Assembly (NCBI RefSeq): GCF_003855095.1
Contig: NZ_CP033972.1
Location: 2,976,001-3,040,000 of the forward strand
Length of the DNA stretch: 64,000 bases
Direction: 5' to 3'
DNA from: Gordonia insulae
GTDB lineage: Bacteria > Actinomycetota > Actinomycetes > Mycobacteriales > Mycobacteriaceae
How positions within the stretch are numbered: position 1 is the stretch's first letter; the number at the start of each line of letters is the position of its first letter. Below the pieces are notes generated by a model that was not told the DNA's origin, made no database searches, and saw only the letters and a list, made by a program, of their open reading frames with translations. This document shows positions 25,941-34,817 of this stretch, one piece after another. The position numbers and the translations under genes were made by a program.

Positions 25941-27334
25941 CAGAACCAAGGACAGCGACAGAACCACGCGGGACGAAACAGGTCCACCTCGCCGCCCACT
26001 TCCCCGGCGTCAACAACACCACGGTGTGGAGCGATCCGCGCAGCGGCAGCCACATCGAGTTCGACTCGTTCACCCATTTCGCACAGACCGCCGAACGCGG
26101 ATTGTTCGACTTCCTGTTCCTCGCCGAGGGTTTGCGTCTGCGCGAACAGCACGGTGAGATCTACGACCTCGACGTCGTCGGGCGGCCGGACACCTTCACC
26201 GTGCTCGCCGCGCTCGCCGCGGTGACCGAACATCTCGGACTGGCCGGCACCATCAACTCGACGTTCAACGAGCCACTCGAGGTCGCCCGGCAGTTCGCGA
26301 GCCTGGATCACCTCTCCGACGGTCGGGCGGCGTGGAATGTCGTCACGTCGTGGGACGCGTTCACCGGTCAGAACTTCCGTCGCGGCGGATATCTGCCCGC
26401 CGACCAGCGCTACCGGCGCGCCCGACAGTTCCTCGAGACGGCGATCGAACTGTGGGATTCGTGGAGCGACGACGACATCGTCGCGGACCGTGAGTCCGGG
26501 CGCTTCCTACGACGCGACGATGCGGGCGCGTTCGCCCACCGCGACGACCAATTCGACATCTCCGGACACTTCCCGGTACCGCGCAGTCCGCAGGGCCGGC
26601 CGGTGATCTTCCAGGCGGGTGACTCCGAGGAGGGTCGCGAGTTCGCCGCGGCCCGTGCCGACGCGATCTTCTCCCGTCACGCCCGGCGCGACGAGGGCCG
26701 CGCCTTCTATGCCGACGTCAAGGGCCGGCTGGCCGCCCATGGCCGGACGCCGTCCGACCTGCTGATCCTGCCCGCCGCGACGTTCGTCCTGGGCGACACC
26801 GACGCCGAGGCCGCTGACCTCGCCCACGACGTGCGCCTCGCCCAGGTCAGCGGACAGACGGCCATCAAGTTCCTCGAGCAGCTGTGGAACCGCGATCTCT
26901 CGGACCACGACCCGGATGGACCGCTGCCGACGATCGATCCGATCCCCGGTGAGAACACCGTTGCGCAGGGGCGGGCCAGTGTCCGTATCCATCGCGACCC
27001 ACGCGATGTGGCCGCGGAATGGCGACAACTGGCCGATGCGAGGAACCTGACGACCCGTGAGCTCATCATCGAGGTCACCGGCCGGCAGTCGTTCGTCGGA
27101 TCGGCGCAGACCGTCGCCCGGGAGATCAACGACCTGGTGCAGGCCGATGCGAGCGACGGATTCATCCTCGTCCCGCACATCACCCCGGGCGGGCTCGACC
27201 GGTTCGTCGACGAGGTCGTCCCGGTTCTCCAGGAACTCGGCGTCTACCGGACCGGCTATCCGGGGCACACCCTGCGCGAGAACCTCGGACTCGGCGCGCC
27301 GCGTACGGCAAACTCGCCGGTCGGCATCGGCTGA
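25937..27334 (+). CDS. LLM class flavin-dependent monooxygenase, NtaA/SnaA/DszA family
   Basis: 465 residues. The N-terminal motif KQVHLAAHFPGVNNTTVW is characteristic of the NtaA/SnaA/SoxA(DszA) group, followed by HFAQTAERGLFDFLFLAEGL, SLDHLSDGRAAWNVVTSWD, RRARQFLETAIELWDSW and SPQGRPVIFQAGDSEEGREFA. These enzymes take FMNH2 from a separate reductase and oxygenate chelators, sulfones or antibiotics. GTG 25937 overlaps the stop of the previous LLM gene, so the two are cotranslated. No flavin reductase is encoded next to them, so FMNH2 must come from elsewhere. Substrate not predictable. Confidence 0.9.
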   Translation: MTEPRTATEPRGTKQVHLAAHFPGVNNTTVWSDPRSGSHIEFDSFTHFAQTAERGLFDFLFLAEGLRLREQHGEIYDLDVVGRPDTFTVLAALAAVTEHLGLAGTINSTFNEPLEVARQFASLDHLSDGRAAWNVVTSWDAFTGQNFRRGGYLPADQRYRRARQFLETAIELWDSWSDDDIVADRESGRFLRRDDAGAFAHRDDQFDISGHFPVPRSPQGRPVIFQAGDSEEGREFAAARADAIFSRHARRDEGRAFYADVKGRLAAHGRTPSDLLILPAATFVLGDTDAEAADLAHDVRLAQVSGQTAIKFLEQLWNRDLSDHDPDGPLPTIDPIPGENTVAQGRASVRIHRDPRDVAAEWRQLADARNLTTRELIIEVTGRQSFVGSAQTVAREINDLVQADASDGFILVPHITPGGLDRFVDEVVPVLQELGVYRTGYPGHTLRENLGLGAPRTANSPVGIG

Positions 27335-27383
27335 TCGCTACTGTTTCTCCTAGATCCGACTGGTCACCGACGGGAGAGACTCG

Positions 27384-27812
27384 ATGGAACTGCTGCGCGA
27401 CAACCTCGGTGACGCCGCTGCCTACAGCCTCGTCGGCGTTGCGCTGTTCGTGCTCGGCTTCCTCGCCCTCGACCTGGTGACCCCGGGCAGGTTGCGCAAC
27501 CTGATCTGGCTCGAGCACAACCGCAATGCGGTGATGCTGGCGACCGCGCAGGTGATCGGATTGTCGATCGTCCTCGTCGCCGGCATCCGCGACTCGCTCA
27601 TGCTCGAACTGTGGCGCGGCCTGCTCTACACCGTGGCCTACGTGGTCCTCGCGATCGCCGTGATGATGTGGTCGTTCGTGCTGATCGACTGGCTGACGCC
27701 GGGCAAGCTCGGCACCCTGCTCCTCGACGACGACGAGCACCCGGCCGGTTGGATCTGCGGGGCCGTCTTCATCGGGGTGGGCGCGGTCATCGGCGCCGCA
27801 CTCCTCTTCTGA
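27384..27812 (+). CDS. DUF350 family membrane protein, second copy
   Basis: 142 residues, four transmembrane helices with the duplicated LDLVTPGRL / IDWLTPGKL motif. It aligns end to end with the DUF350 protein at 6169-6594 (shared NRNAVM-like/NSNAGI loop, C-terminal DEHPAGW vs ERHPAVW). RBS GGGAGAG upstream. Unlike the first copy it is not beside DUF4178 or spermidine-synthase genes; its neighbours are an LLM operon and an SRPBCC gene. Probably an independently regulated paralogue. Confidence 0.85.
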   Translation: MELLRDNLGDAAAYSLVGVALFVLGFLALDLVTPGRLRNLIWLEHNRNAVMLATAQVIGLSIVLVAGIRDSLMLELWRGLLYTVAYVVLAIAVMMWSFVLIDWLTPGKLGTLLLDDDEHPAGWICGAVFIGVGAVIGAALLF

Positions 27813-27827
27813 CCGGCACACTCGCTA

Positions 27828-27856
27828 TTGACGGTCAGACAATAAGCTCCTAGGGT
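27828..27856 (+). promoter_or_regulatory. Promoter of the SRPBCC gene
   Basis: TTGACG (27828-27833), 17-bp spacer, TAGGGT (27851-27856), an actinobacterial SigA-like promoter 51 bp before the start codon of the SRPBCC gene. Confidence 0.6.
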
Positions 27857-27907
27857 CGTCAGCTATCGCACGACAGTGCTGTTGTCGACCAACCGAGGGG
27901 AACCACC

Positions 27908-28441
27908 ATGGCCGCACCACTCATCGAAGAGTCCGTCCAGATCGACGCCACCGCCGACGACGTCTGGGCGGTGATCTCCGACCTCAAGCGCATGGGCGAG
28001 TGGAGCCCGCAGTGCAAGAAGATGATCATCCGGGGCGGGGCCATCGGGCTGGGCACGCGAACCGTCAACATCAACCGCCGCGGACCGCTGGTCTGGCCGA
28101 CGACTGCGAAGATCGTGCGCTGGGCCCCGGGCAAGGAGCTCGCGTTCCGGGTCGCGGAGAACCGCACGGTGTGGAGCTACACCATCGAACCGACGGGCAC
28201 CGGTGTCACCGGGGCGAGCGAAGCGACGGGGAATGTGACCGGGGCGAGCGAAGCGACGGGGAGTGTCACCGTGACCGAGAAGCGTGAGGTCGGCAACGGG
28301 ACCACCAAGGTGTCGGCGTTCCTGGTGGACAAGGTGATGGGTGGCACCACCAACTTCGAGGCGGAACTGAAGCTGGGCATGGCCGAGACGCTGGACAAGA
28401 TCAAGCGAGCCGCCGAGTCGGCGTCGACGCGGGCCGCTTGA
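27908..28441 (+). CDS. SRPBCC family (polyketide cyclase/dehydrase-like) protein
   Basis: 177 residues. The N-terminus PLIEESVQIDATADDVWAVISDLKRMGEWSP is spread over residues 4-34 and is typical of the START/Bet v1-like SRPBCC fold, which binds hydrophobic ligands in a deep cavity; FRVAENRTVWSYTIEPTG continues the sheet. Two type-B dispersed repeats (28211-28261) insert 20 residues (TGASEATG twice) in a beta-hairpin between TIEPTG and TEKREVG. This is long for the family, and without the insertion the hairpin would be normal. Function unknown. Own promoter upstream. Confidence 0.82.
   Translation: MAAPLIEESVQIDATADDVWAVISDLKRMGEWSPQCKKMIIRGGAIGLGTRTVNINRRGPLVWPTTAKIVRWAPGKELAFRVAENRTVWSYTIEPTGTGVTGASEATGNVTGASEATGSVTVTEKREVGNGTTKVSAFLVDKVMGGTTNFEAELKLGMAETLDKIKRAAESASTRAA
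28211..28261 (+). repeat. Two type-B dispersed repeat copies, 30-bp period, in the SRPBCC gene
   Basis: Identical 21-bp copies at 28211-28231 and 28241-28261, each encoding TGASEATG in frame. The 30-bp spacing matches that in the kinase gene at 10940-10990, though the 9-bp spacers differ. Confidence 0.95.
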
Positions 28442-28453
28442 GGCGTCGTCGCG

Positions 28454-29254
28454 CTACTTGTCGGCCAGCTTCTGCATCAGATCGGGCAGATCCGCGAGGG
28501 AGTCGATGATGTGGTCGGGAACCGGCCCGAACTCGTCGCGCTGCAGGTCCCGTAGTGCGTCCTCGCGGAACTTCCCGGTGCGGACCAGCACCCCGGTCAG
28601 GGCGGCGGCCTGCGCGCCGAGGACGTCGTTGTGCATGTCGTCGCCCACCATCACCACCTGGGTGGGCTCGACCTGCATCAGGTCGACGGCGTGCCGGAAA
28701 CCGAGCGGCGACGGCTTGCCGATCGCGCGGATCTTGCGGCCGGCCGCCTTCTCGAGACCTTCGAGGTAGACGCCGGTGTCGATGCTCAATCCCTGCGCGG
28801 TGGACCACGTCATCGACCGGTGCATCGCGATCACCGGGACACCGGCGACCATGAGCTCGAGCACCTGCGACAGCGCGCGGTGATCGAAGACGGGACCGGC
28901 GCCGCCGAGCACCACTACCTGCGCGCGAGACGGGTCGTCGGTGAGTTCCACACCCGTCATGTCCTCGGCGATCGGCCCCTCGTTGAGGACCCACACCCGC
29001 TTGCCGGGATGGTTCGCACTCAGATACTCGGCGGTCAGCTTGGCCGCGGTGAGGATCTCGTCGGGGGCGACGTCGAAGCCGCAGTCGTTGAGCGCAGCGG
29101 CGATCTCGCCGCGTGACCGCGACGTCGTGTTCGTCAGGAACATCCGCGGATAGCCCTGCTCCTCGAGCGCGGCGACCGCATCCACTGCTCCCGGCAGCGC
29201 CTTCCACGAGGTGACCATCACCCCGTCGATGTCGAGCAGCAACCCCAAAGCCAT
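28454..29254 (-). CDS. HAD superfamily IIA phosphatase (NagD-like)
   Basis: 266 residues. Motif I LLLDIDGVMVTSW (nucleophile Asp near residue 8), motif II TNTTSRSRGEI, class IIA cap domain (about 80-185), motif III Lys in IGKPSPLGF, and motif IV VMVGDDMHNDVLGAQAA. This is a phosphohydrolase of the NagD/PGP/LHPP branch, probably acting on small phosphorylated metabolites. Start ATG 29254 puts the nucleophile Asp at the expected distance; upstream in-frame ATG codons would add a non-conserved tail. Divergent from moeA. Confidence 0.9.
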   Translation of the reverse strand: MALGLLLDIDGVMVTSWKALPGAVDAVAALEEQGYPRMFLTNTTSRSRGEIAAALNDCGFDVAPDEILTAAKLTAEYLSANHPGKRVWVLNEGPIAEDMTGVELTDDPSRAQVVVLGGAGPVFDHRALSQVLELMVAGVPVIAMHRSMTWSTAQGLSIDTGVYLEGLEKAAGRKIRAIGKPSPLGFRHAVDLMQVEPTQVVMVGDDMHNDVLGAQAAALTGVLVRTGKFREDALRDLQRDEFGPVPDHIIDSLADLPDLMQKLADK

Positions 29255-29321
29255 GCAGCAAAATCTAGTCCCGTCGGTGCCACCCTGCACGGTCGGCAGG
29301 GCCGGATGGCATGCTGAGCGC

Positions 29322-30557
29322 ATGCGATCGGTGTCGGATCACCAAGCTGTTGTCGCCGCGCTGTTCGACGGTCCCACCGCGGAACGCGTGCGCGTGGTCG
29401 ATGCCCTCGGGCGCGTGACGACCGACGAGATCACCGCGGCCATCGGACTACCCGGCTTCGACAACTCGGCAATGGACGGTTACGCCGTACGCGCGGCCGA
29501 AATCGCTTCGGCCACCGAGGAATCCCCCGTCCGGCTGCCCGTGGCCGAGGACATCCCGGCCGGCCGGACCGAACGCCTGACCCTGGCGCCGGGCACCGCG
29601 CACCGGATCATGACCGGCGCGCCGATGCCCGACGGCGCGGACGCGGTGATCCCGGTGGAGGCCACCGACGGTGCCGGAACGGGTCCTATCGGGCCCGGGG
29701 CCCAGGTCGTCGCAATCCGGTCGTCGGTGCCGGTGGGCCGCCACATCCGGGCCGCAGGCTCCGACATCGAGGCCGGCGAGCCCGCGATGCCGGCCCACAC
29801 CCGGCTGGGTGCGCCGCAGCTGGGACTCCTCGCGGCTCTCGGCATCACCGAGGTCTCCGTCACGCGCCGCCTGCGCGTCGTGGTGCTGTCGACCGGCTCG
29901 GAACTGGTCAGTCCCGGAGAACCGTTGCAGCACGGGCAGATCTACGAATCCAATGGACCGATGCTCACCGCCGCGGCCACCGAGGCCGGCGCCGACGCGA
30001 CACATCTGCATTTCGTCGCCGACGATGTCGCCACCTTCCGTGCGCGACTCGACGAGATCAGTGGCGACGCCGACCTCATCATCACGTCCGGGGGCGTCAG
30101 CGCCGGGGCCTTCGAGGTGGTCAAGGAGGCGCTGACGAGTACCGGCGACATCGAGTTCGTGAAGGTGGCGATGCAACCGGGCATGCCACAGGGCGGTGGC
30201 CACTATCCCGGACCCGCCGGCCGACGCGTGCCGATCATCACCCTGCCGGGCAACCCGGTCAGCTCGCTGGTGTCGTTCGAGGTGTTCATCCGGCCCCCAC
30301 TGCGCGCCGCGATGGGGCTGCCCGCCGACCGCGATCGGGTGACCGCACGGCTCAGCTCCGACATCCGCTCACCACGCGGTAAACGTCAGTTCCTGCGCGG
30401 TGTGCTGCGGCGCGAGGACGGTCTCGTCGTCGACCCGATCGGCCCGCCCGCATCGCATCATCTGCGGTTCCTCGCCCGCGCCGACGCCCTGATCGACGTA
30501 CCCGCGATCGCCGACGAGATGGCCGCGGGGTCGTCGGTCGACGTCATCGTCCTGTGA
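29322..30557 (+). CDS. moeA: Molybdopterin molybdotransferase MoeA
   Basis: 411 residues. MoeA inserts molybdate into adenylylated molybdopterin in the last step of Moco synthesis. Motifs: GFDNSAMDGYAVRAAEI, APMPDGADAVIPVE, VLSTGSELVSPGE, DLIITSGGVSAGAFEVV (MoCF/MogA-like fold), TLPGNPVSSLVSFEVFI and a beta-rich C-terminal domain IV. Start ATG 29322. The order moeA-psd-pssA-AAA ATPase is the same as M. tuberculosis Rv0438c-Rv0435c (recollection), where this paralogue is called moeA2. No other Moco genes are in the window. Confidence 0.95.
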   Translation: MRSVSDHQAVVAALFDGPTAERVRVVDALGRVTTDEITAAIGLPGFDNSAMDGYAVRAAEIASATEESPVRLPVAEDIPAGRTERLTLAPGTAHRIMTGAPMPDGADAVIPVEATDGAGTGPIGPGAQVVAIRSSVPVGRHIRAAGSDIEAGEPAMPAHTRLGAPQLGLLAALGITEVSVTRRLRVVVLSTGSELVSPGEPLQHGQIYESNGPMLTAAATEAGADATHLHFVADDVATFRARLDEISGDADLIITSGGVSAGAFEVVKEALTSTGDIEFVKVAMQPGMPQGGGHYPGPAGRRVPIITLPGNPVSSLVSFEVFIRPPLRAAMGLPADRDRVTARLSSDIRSPRGKRQFLRGVLRREDGLVVDPIGPPASHHLRFLARADALIDVPAIADEMAAGSSVDVIVL

Positions 30558-30562
30558 CGCAA

Positions 30563-30668
30563 GCTGTGACGCGGGTCGCCCGATCACGATGAGCCCGAGG
30601 ACGTCGTCGAGCACGCTCTAAGCTGGAACGGACATCCGGGTCGGCCGGACATTCTTCGCAACAGGAGG
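30563..30668 (+). promoter_or_regulatory. Spacer between moeA and psd
   Basis: About 100 bp without a gene. It contains the AGGAGG ribosome-binding site of psd (30663-30668). No terminator-like hairpin is obvious, so read-through from moeA is possible. Confidence 0.4.
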
Positions 30669-30674
30669 TTGATG

Positions 30675-31391
30675 GTGGCCAGGCGCCCGCGTCCCGACGG
30701 ATCGCGCAGCGGAGCGGGTCATCTCGTCGACCTGGCCCGCGAGACCATCCCCCCGGTGCACAAGGCCGGCCTCCCGTTCGTCGCCGCTCCGGCCGCCGTC
30801 GCCATCCTGGGTCGGCACCACCCGTGGATAGCGCGCCCCGCAGCGTTGACGGCCGGCGCCTGCGCGGCCTTCTTCCGACATCCCAAGCGCGTGCCCCCGA
30901 CCGCAGCCGGTGCGGTCGTGGCCCCGGCCGACGGGACCATCTCCCTCGTCGACGAGGCGGTCCCACCCGTCGAGGCCGAACTCGGTGACGCACCGCTGCC
31001 CCGGGTATCGACCTTCCTGTCCATCTTCGACGTGCACGTCCAGCGCGTACCCATCGCCGGTCGGGTGACCGCGGTGACCCACACGGCCGGGTCGTTCGTG
31101 TCGGCCGACCTGCCCGAGGCGAGTTCGGTCAACGAGCGCACGACGATGGTGCTGAACTGCCCGGTCGGCGCGGACACCCACGATGTCGCCGTCGTGCAGA
31201 TCGCCGGTCTGTTGGCACGGCGGATCGTCTGCGAACCCACCGTCGGGGACGACCTCACCACCGGCGACACGTACGGACTGATCCGATTCGGGTCCCGCGT
31301 CGACGTCTATCTGCCTGCCGGGACGGTCCCGCAGGTGCGGGTCGGCCAGCGTGCGGTCGGCGCCGAAACCGTCTTCGCGACCCTCACCTGA
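30675..31391 (+). CDS. psd: Phosphatidylserine decarboxylase proenzyme
   Basis: 238 residues. Converts phosphatidylserine to phosphatidylethanolamine. This is the short PSD-A type: one N-terminal hydrophobic stretch, AFFRHPKRVPP, VAPADGTISLVDE, FLSIFDVHVQRVPIAG and the self-cleavage site in LIRFGSRVDVYLP, where cleavage between Gly and Ser makes the pyruvoyl cofactor. GTG 30675 is preferred because AGGAGG lies 6 bp upstream; ATG 30672 would leave only 3 bp. PssA, which makes its substrate, is encoded 4 bp downstream. Confidence 0.94.
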   Translation: MARRPRPDGSRSGAGHLVDLARETIPPVHKAGLPFVAAPAAVAILGRHHPWIARPAALTAGACAAFFRHPKRVPPTAAGAVVAPADGTISLVDEAVPPVEAELGDAPLPRVSTFLSIFDVHVQRVPIAGRVTAVTHTAGSFVSADLPEASSVNERTTMVLNCPVGADTHDVAVVQIAGLLARRIVCEPTVGDDLTTGDTYGLIRFGSRVDVYLPAGTVPQVRVGQRAVGAETVFATLT

Positions 31392-31395
31392 ACCG

Positions 31396-32475
31396 ATGCC
31401 CACCGCCCGTAAACCCGAGCGCTCGACCTCGTACCGGACGCCCACCACCCGCGCGTCGCGGCGCGGCCGGAGCTCTGCCGGCTCGTCGAATGCCGCCGCC
31501 AAGAACGCCACCCGCGAAGGGGCGCGCTTTCCGAAGCAGGCCGCGGCGGGCCGGCTGTTCGTCCCGTCGGCGCTGACCATCCTGGCCATCTGCGCGGGCC
31601 TCACCGCCATCCGCGTCTCCTCGACCGGTGACATCAACGCGGCGATGGGCCTGGTGGTGGCCGCTGCGCTGCTCGACGGCATCGACGGCCGCGTGGCCCG
31701 CATGATGGGGGCGACGACCCGCATCGGCGCCGAGATCGACTCACTTGCCGACGCCATCAATTTCGGCGTCGTCCCCGCCCTCATCGTCTACCTGCACCTG
31801 ATGTCGGGCCAGGACATCGGCTGGGTCCTCACGCTGGTCTACTGCTGCGCGATCGTGCTGCGGCTGGCGCGGTTCAACACCCTCCTCGACGATGACGAGG
31901 CGCCCGGTTACACCCGGGACTTCTTCGTCGGTGTGCCCGCGCCCGCGGCCGCGATCATCGCGCTGCTGCCGATCGGTCTGTCACAGCAGTTCGGGTCGGG
32001 CTGGTGGACGTCGCTGCCGGTCGTCGGCGGGTGGCTGGTCTTCGTCGCACTGCTCGCGGTCAGTCGCGTACCGACCGCGTCGCTCAAGACGGCATCGGTA
32101 CCGCCGCGCGCTCTGGCCGGCCTGCTCATCGTGGTCGCCATCGGCGCCGCACTGCTGCTCACCTTCCCGTATGTGCTGATGATGATCGCGATCGGCGGAT
32201 ATCTGCTGCACATCCCGTTCGCGTGGCGCAACAAGCGCTGGGTGGCATCCCGGCCGGAGCACTGGGAGGACCATCCGTCCGAGCGTCGCGCCCTGCGCCG
32301 GGCGATCGCCCGCGACCAGCCGCGGGGCCGTCGACGGATCATCCCCGGCAAATCGCAGGCGCGGCTCGGACTCCGACGTCCCACCGGCGTCCCCGCCCCG
32401 GCCATCCCGGAGACCGCAGCCGCCGAACCGTCCCCCGAGCCGCCGATCGAACCGACCGAGGAGACCCGCGGATGA
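31396..32475 (+). CDS. pssA: CDP-diacylglycerol-serine O-phosphatidyltransferase
   Basis: 359 residues. Makes phosphatidylserine from CDP-diacylglycerol and L-serine at the membrane. The CDP-alcohol phosphotransferase signature DG-x2-AR-x8-G-x3-D-x3-D is visible as DGIDGRVARMM...GAEIDSLAD (about residues 94-118). Six to eight transmembrane helices follow, then a polar, proline-rich C-terminal tail (about 290-359) longer than in the basic family. A basic N-terminal extension (TARKPERSTSYRTPTTRAS) precedes the first helix. The stop codon overlaps the start of the AAA ATPase gene. Confidence 0.94.
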   Translation: MPTARKPERSTSYRTPTTRASRRGRSSAGSSNAAAKNATREGARFPKQAAAGRLFVPSALTILAICAGLTAIRVSSTGDINAAMGLVVAAALLDGIDGRVARMMGATTRIGAEIDSLADAINFGVVPALIVYLHLMSGQDIGWVLTLVYCCAIVLRLARFNTLLDDDEAPGYTRDFFVGVPAPAAAIIALLPIGLSQQFGSGWWTSLPVVGGWLVFVALLAVSRVPTASLKTASVPPRALAGLLIVVAIGAALLLTFPYVLMMIAIGGYLLHIPFAWRNKRWVASRPEHWEDHPSERRALRRAIARDQPRGRRRIIPGKSQARLGLRRPTGVPAPAIPETAAAEPSPEPPIEPTEETRG

Positions 32476-34814
32476 CCGGTCCCGTCCAGCTGACCCTGAC
32501 CGCTCGGGTGAACCCGTCCGCGTCGGACGCGCGCCGCGGGATCATCCGGGTGCACGCCGAGGTCCTCGCCGCTCTCGGCCTACGGGAATGGGACGCCGTA
32601 TCCATCACCGGCGCACGGCAGACCGCGGCCGTGGTCGCCGAGGCGGGCGGCGAGACACCCACCGGAACCGCCCTGCTCGACGACATCACGTTCTCCAACG
32701 CGGGCGTCCGCGAGAACGCCTCGGTCGTGCTGGCCCCGGCCACGGTGCACGGTGCAGGCCGCATCACGGTCTCCGGATCGGCCCTGGCCACGAGTTCGGT
32801 CGACGAGACAACGCTGCGCCGGGCACTGCTCGGCAAGGTCGTCTCCGTCGGGGACGCGGTCTCGCTGCTGCCGCGCGACCTCGGACCGGAGTTGACCGCG
32901 GGCGCCGCGACCCGCGCGCTGGCGCTGTCGGTCGGGATCACGTGGACCAACGAGCTGTTGACGGTCACCGCCGTCGAGCCGGCCGGACCGGTCAGCGTGC
33001 AGACCAACACCGCGGTGCTGTGGGCCGGCCAGGACGGTCGCGGCGTCGCGCCGCGCTCGTCGACGTCGCTTCCCTCGACGAATCTGCCGCCCACCATCGC
33101 CATGGGTTTTGCCGCGTCGGCGCCACCCACCCGGACGTCGGCGAACGGTCCCGCGGTCTCTGACACCCCGGGAGTGACGACCGGCGAATCGACCTCCGCC
33201 GGCGCCGTCCGCCCGGTCTCGACCCTGGTGGGCGTCGATTCCCAGGTGGCGAAGCTGACGGAATGGCTCTCGATCACGCTCGACGAGCCGGAGGTGCTGC
33301 GCACGCTGGGCGCTGCGCCTCGACTGGGTGTCCTGATCACCGGGCCGGCCGGGGTGGGCAAGGCGACGGTGGCGCGTTCGGTGTGCGCCGAGCGCCCGCT
33401 GACCACGATCGACGGGCCGACCGTCGGCGCGCTCGAGGCGGGCGCGCGCCTCGCCGCGGTGACGTCGGCGATATCCGGGCTCCGCGGCAGCGGGGGTGTC
33501 CTGTTGATCACCGACGTCGACGCCCTGCTGCCGGCACCCCGCGAATCCGCTCCGGCGGAACCGGTTTCCACGCTGATCCTCGATGAGCTGCGCACCGCGA
33601 TCGCCGACGCCGGGAGCGGAGCGAGCGGGGCGGCCGCGCACGGCACCATCGCGCTGATCGCGACGACGGCCGAACCGGTCCGCCTCGACAGCCGGCTGCG
33701 CGATCCCTCGCTCTGCGATCGGGAACTCATCATCGGCCTGCCGGACTCGGCCACCCGCGCCCGACTCCTCGGGGTCATCCTCACCGACGTCCCCACGCAC
33801 GGCCACCTCGATCTGGATGTGATCGCCTCGCGCACACCGGGTTTCGTCGCCGGCGACCTGGCCGCGCTGACCCGTGAGGCGGCGTTGCGGGCCGCGGCGC
33901 GGGTGAGCTCGGACAAGTCCGAACCCGCGCTGCGGACCGAGGACCTGATCGGCGCACTCGATGTGATCCGTCCGGTGTCACGGATGGACTCGCCGGAGGT
34001 GGCACTGGGTTCGATCACTCTCGACGAGGTCGGGGACATGGTGGAGACCAAGCAGGCGCTGACCGAGGCGGTGTTGTGGCCACTGCAACATCCGGATACG
34101 TTCACCCGCCTCGGTGTGGAACCGCCGCGCGGTGTGTTGCTGTTCGGTCCCCCCGGCTGCGGCAAGACGTTCGTGGTGCGAGCCCTCGCTGCGTCCGGCC
34201 GACTCTCGGTGCATACGGTCAAGGGCGCCGAGCTGATGGACAAGTGGGTGGGATCGTCGGAGAAGGCGGTCCGCGACCTGTTCGCCCGCGCCCGCGAGTC
34301 CGCGCCGTCGCTGATCTTCCTCGACGAGATCGACGCGCTCGCGCCGCGCCGGGGTCAGTCCAGCGACTCGGGTGTCGGCGACCGGGTGGTCGCCGCACTG
34401 CTCACCGAGCTGGACGGCGTCGAGCCGCTGCAGGACGTCGTGGTGCTGGGGGCGACCAATCGACCCGATCTGATCGACCCCGCTCTCCTGCGTCCGGGCC
34501 GTCTCGAACGACTGGTCTTCGTGCCGCCACCGGATGCGGACGCGCGCGCCGACATCCTGCGCGCCTCTGGCCGCAAGGTCCCGCTCGCCGACGGCGTGGA
34601 TCTACAGGCGCTCGCCGACGATCTCGACGGCTACTCGGCCGCGGATTGTTCGGCGCTCCTGCGTGAGGCGGCGCTGTCGGCGATGCGGCGCGACATCGAT
34701 GCGGCCACCGTGGGCCCGGACGACGTCGCCGAGGCCCGCGACCGTGTCCGACCGTCACTGGATCCGGCACAGGTGGAGAACCTGCGCGCATTCGCGGAAC
34801 GTCGGGTGCTGTAG
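32472..34814 (+). CDS. CDC48/VCP-like tandem AAA+ ATPase
   Basis: 780 residues, homologous in context to M. tuberculosis Rv0435c. N-domain (about 1-200) has the double-psi barrel-like character of CDC48 N-domains. D1 (about 250-500) has a degenerate Walker A, GPAGVGKAT, with Ala in place of Ser/Thr, and Walker B LLITDVDAL lacking the catalytic Glu. D2 (about 520-770) is complete: GPPGCGKTF, LIFLDEIDAL, sensor GATNRPD, arginine-finger region LLRPGRLERLVF. D2 therefore probably provides the ATPase activity. One type-A dispersed repeat (33612) is inserted in D1. Expected role: unfolding or remodelling of protein complexes; partners unknown. Confidence 0.92.
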   Translation: MTGPVQLTLTARVNPSASDARRGIIRVHAEVLAALGLREWDAVSITGARQTAAVVAEAGGETPTGTALLDDITFSNAGVRENASVVLAPATVHGAGRITVSGSALATSSVDETTLRRALLGKVVSVGDAVSLLPRDLGPELTAGAATRALALSVGITWTNELLTVTAVEPAGPVSVQTNTAVLWAGQDGRGVAPRSSTSLPSTNLPPTIAMGFAASAPPTRTSANGPAVSDTPGVTTGESTSAGAVRPVSTLVGVDSQVAKLTEWLSITLDEPEVLRTLGAAPRLGVLITGPAGVGKATVARSVCAERPLTTIDGPTVGALEAGARLAAVTSAISGLRGSGGVLLITDVDALLPAPRESAPAEPVSTLILDELRTAIADAGSGASGAAAHGTIALIATTAEPVRLDSRLRDPSLCDRELIIGLPDSATRARLLGVILTDVPTHGHLDLDVIASRTPGFVAGDLAALTREAALRAAARVSSDKSEPALRTEDLIGALDVIRPVSRMDSPEVALGSITLDEVGDMVETKQALTEAVLWPLQHPDTFTRLGVEPPRGVLLFGPPGCGKTFVVRALAASGRLSVHTVKGAELMDKWVGSSEKAVRDLFARARESAPSLIFLDEIDALAPRRGQSSDSGVGDRVVAALLTELDGVEPLQDVVVLGATNRPDLIDPALLRPGRLERLVFVPPPDADARADILRASGRKVPLADGVDLQALADDLDGYSAADCSALLREAALSAMRRDIDAATVGPDDVAEARDRVRPSLDPAQVENLRAFAERRVL
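33612..33629 (+). repeat. Single type-A dispersed repeat in the AAA ATPase D1 domain
   Basis: GGGAGCGGAGCGAGCGGG, identical over 18 bp to the core of the 36-bp units at 7529-7636, encoding GSGASG in the loop before the sensor-1 strand. Confidence 0.93.
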
Positions 34815-34817
34815 CGC

